In this document: positions 62,468 to 64,000 of the stretch, piece after piece
How positions within the stretch are numbered: position 1 is the first letter of the stretch
How the letters are laid out: every line of letters begins with the position of its first letter
NCBI RefSeq assembly: GCF_963675165.1
Contig: NC_087387.1
Coordinates: forward strand, 1,185,001 to 1,249,000
DNA length: 64,000 nucleotides
Reading direction: 5' to 3'
Origin: Halichondria panicea
Taxonomy: Eukaryota; Porifera; Demospongiae; Suberitida; Halichondriidae
Translations under genes and position numbers: made by a program
Notes under the pieces: generated by a model
What the model was told of the DNA's origin: nothing
Seen by the model: only the letters and a program-made list of their open reading frames with translations
Databases searched by the model: none

Positions 62468-64000
62468 CTAGTACAGCTGACATTGATGATGTCTCTTTAG
62501 TGCACAAATAGTTTCTGTTTTGAGGGTCATGAATTGTTTTGATTTCTTTAGTAGGTAACTGAGCCGAGATAGTAATGATCGTGGGGGAGTGGTTACTGCT
62601 TGTGAGGGGGTGGTTTGAGGTGTGGGTGTGGTCTCAGCTAGCAGAGAGGTGGAGCTGAGGTATAGTCCTTTAGTGAGGAGCAGGTTAGTTACTCTGTTCT
62701 TGCCAACACGATCATAGTAGATATCGACGACACCAACTTGTAGCCCGGATGGTTTCCTGGTAACCTTGGCAAACACCTGTAGTCACATTTAAGCAAGCAT
62801 GAACAAAATGCACACACTATAAAACACATACTATATACACAATTTACAAAGTCTACAGTTTTAGTTCTACTTATAGGCACTTATTATCAGACGGTGGGGG
62901 GACTAAGTGCAACCACAAAAAGTTCCTTCTAAACTGCAGCTACTTCACAGAAGCCTTTGCTACACTATATTCACCATTTTGTGTCGTAGGTGTTTCCATA
63001 GTAGCTGTTTGTCCAGTGGGAACCATTCCTCTCCGTGATTGAATGTTGAGTAGAGGCCGTCAATAGCCGTGGGGAGGGACCACGCCCACTCTCAGTCCGT
63101 GGGGGAGCTTGTAGAGGAGTGACACACTGTGCATCGTTGAGCCACAATCTATCAGCTCCAGTGTAGCCTGAGGTTGTATACACACAGGTGGGGAGATAAC
63201 AAGCAAATGATCAAATGATTGTGTAATCATGTTTGTCTATATAATGTAGCTTCCCCCGAGTATTGTCATTTGTAATTTTAGAAGCAATTATTTAGAAGTG
63301 CCTAGAAATTCAGTCTATTCAGGCTACACAGTTTATAGACTATGGAAGAGGACGTTGAAGGATAATGGCTATAAGTGTGGCTCTATTGAGCAACAGGCAC
63401 ACCCACTCACCTGTCCAATGTAGTGTGGTCGATTGACCTCTGTCACTCTAGCTCTCCTGTAGAAGCCATCCTCTTCTCTCTCTTGAGTGCCTCCAACACT
63501 CACAAGCACAGCACAATACAGTCCAACCATCAACTGCAGAATGTTCCGTATAAAAAGCCATCCATGAATGTACATACTCAAAGCAACATGTAACTCTTCT
63601 GCCTCTCACAACATGTACCTTATATACAGAGAAACCTCTGACACATTTAAGCACACTAGTTGACAATGAACTGTCGTCCCCAAACTTACTTTTCTACACC
63701 AACTAAATATAATGCACTAAATTTAATGGACAATAAATTATCTACAAAGGGACAATATTAATGTCTTGAATAATAAAATGATAGGGCCAAGGTAGTTTGA
63801 CTGACCTCGCCTCTGCTCATAGTGTTGGGGTCACTGGTGGTCATGGCAACTGATAGCTCCTCCAGGTCATGCTCTGGGTACTCAGCCAGCTGTTGTATCC
63901 AGACACGGTCAGGACTGTTCACATGCAGTACTTGCAATGACATCGTTGACAATTGGTCTCCTTGTGTCGGACAATAATAGCGTATCCATTGTAGGATCTT
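62468..64000 (-). pseudogene. T4: Tudor gene, damaged and cut by the window edge
   Basis: Tudor exons at about 63922-63806, 63533-63411, 63167-62975 and 62776-62468. The first two are open (AVLVSVGGTQEREEDGFYRR) and the domain core reaches LIDCGSTMHSVSLLYKLP. The same 11-bp loss as T1 then shifts the frame. The last exon reads through VGVVDIYYDRVGKNRVTN and a Thr/Pro-rich tail to a stop at 62468. MDKY sequence would lie beyond the right edge. The STCEKGDCKEAANCWYQ reading lies downstream at 62124-62507. The gap to TRIM L (61826-62123) holds only L's leader and AT-rich DNA. Confidence 0.6.

Larger units (their letters stand above)
54500..64000. repeat. Segmental duplication, copy 2 (about 9.5 kb, runs off the window)
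   Basis: Counterpart of 7100-16630: p3 (3' part), TRIM K, p4, TRIM L, T4. Differences are mostly small indels in non-coding DNA; the copy continues to the right edge. Confidence 0.85.

Overview
The window looks like nuclear DNA from a demosponge, probably Amphimedon queenslandica or a close relative. The DNA is AT-rich with short GT-AG introns, the protein-coding units are animal families (TRIM-NHL, Tudor, MCM6, BEN), and DNA transposons and microsatellites lie between them. The species is inferred from overall character and recalled sponge gene families, not from a search.

The core is a same-orientation (minus-strand) array of TRIM-NHL genes encoding RING, two B-boxes, coiled coil, filamin domain and a six-repeat NHL propeller. 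Eight copies have long open frames (A 3794-5992, B 8184-10385, C 12349-14454, F 31884-34091, H 38135-40327, I 43093-45294, J 51031-53241, K 55593-57794). One is split by a transposon (E, 25178-23266 plus 17682-17401), one is frameshifted (L, 61825-59721), and one is a RING-only remnant (G, 35175-34887). Each has one coding exon preceded by a short 5'UTR intron. The N-terminal two thirds are nearly identical between copies, while the NHL repeats differ at equivalent positions of every blade.

The spaces between TRIM genes are filled with shuffled pieces of three other genes. The first is a minus-strand 'MDKY' plus Tudor-domain gene (T1-T4, all four visibly damaged; two further MDKY-only pieces). 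The second is MCM6: one 5'-truncated but otherwise intact copy at 25882-31188, and two internally deleted copies near 41-42 kb and 46-48 kb. The third is an unidentified plus-strand gene (p1-p4) between TRIM genes A/B, B/C, J/K and K/L. In minus-strand order, the usual cassette is TRIM, MDKY(-Tudor), MCM6 or p-gene piece, next TRIM. About 9.5 kb at 7.1-16.6 kb is repeated at 54.5-64 kb.

Mobile DNA: a P-element/THAP9-like transposase gene at the left end (365-2557) that lacks its catalytic core but splices into one open frame; a 465-bp MITE with TA duplication (3264-3728) containing a tiny poly-A retroposed insert; a 5.58-kb CACTA/EnSpm-like element (17683-23265) inside TRIM E, carrying a TNP2-like transposase and, on the other strand, a BEN-domain protein; a 323-bp MITE (45514-45836) in the leader exon of TRIM I; and two small hairpin inserts flanked by direct duplications.

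Taken together this is a fast-evolving recognition-type gene cluster: constant ubiquitin-ligase front ends with varied propeller faces, duplicated as DNA cassettes that drag along broken neighbours. A role in immunity or self/non-self recognition is inference only; RNA or protein ligands of the propellers cannot be read from the sequence.
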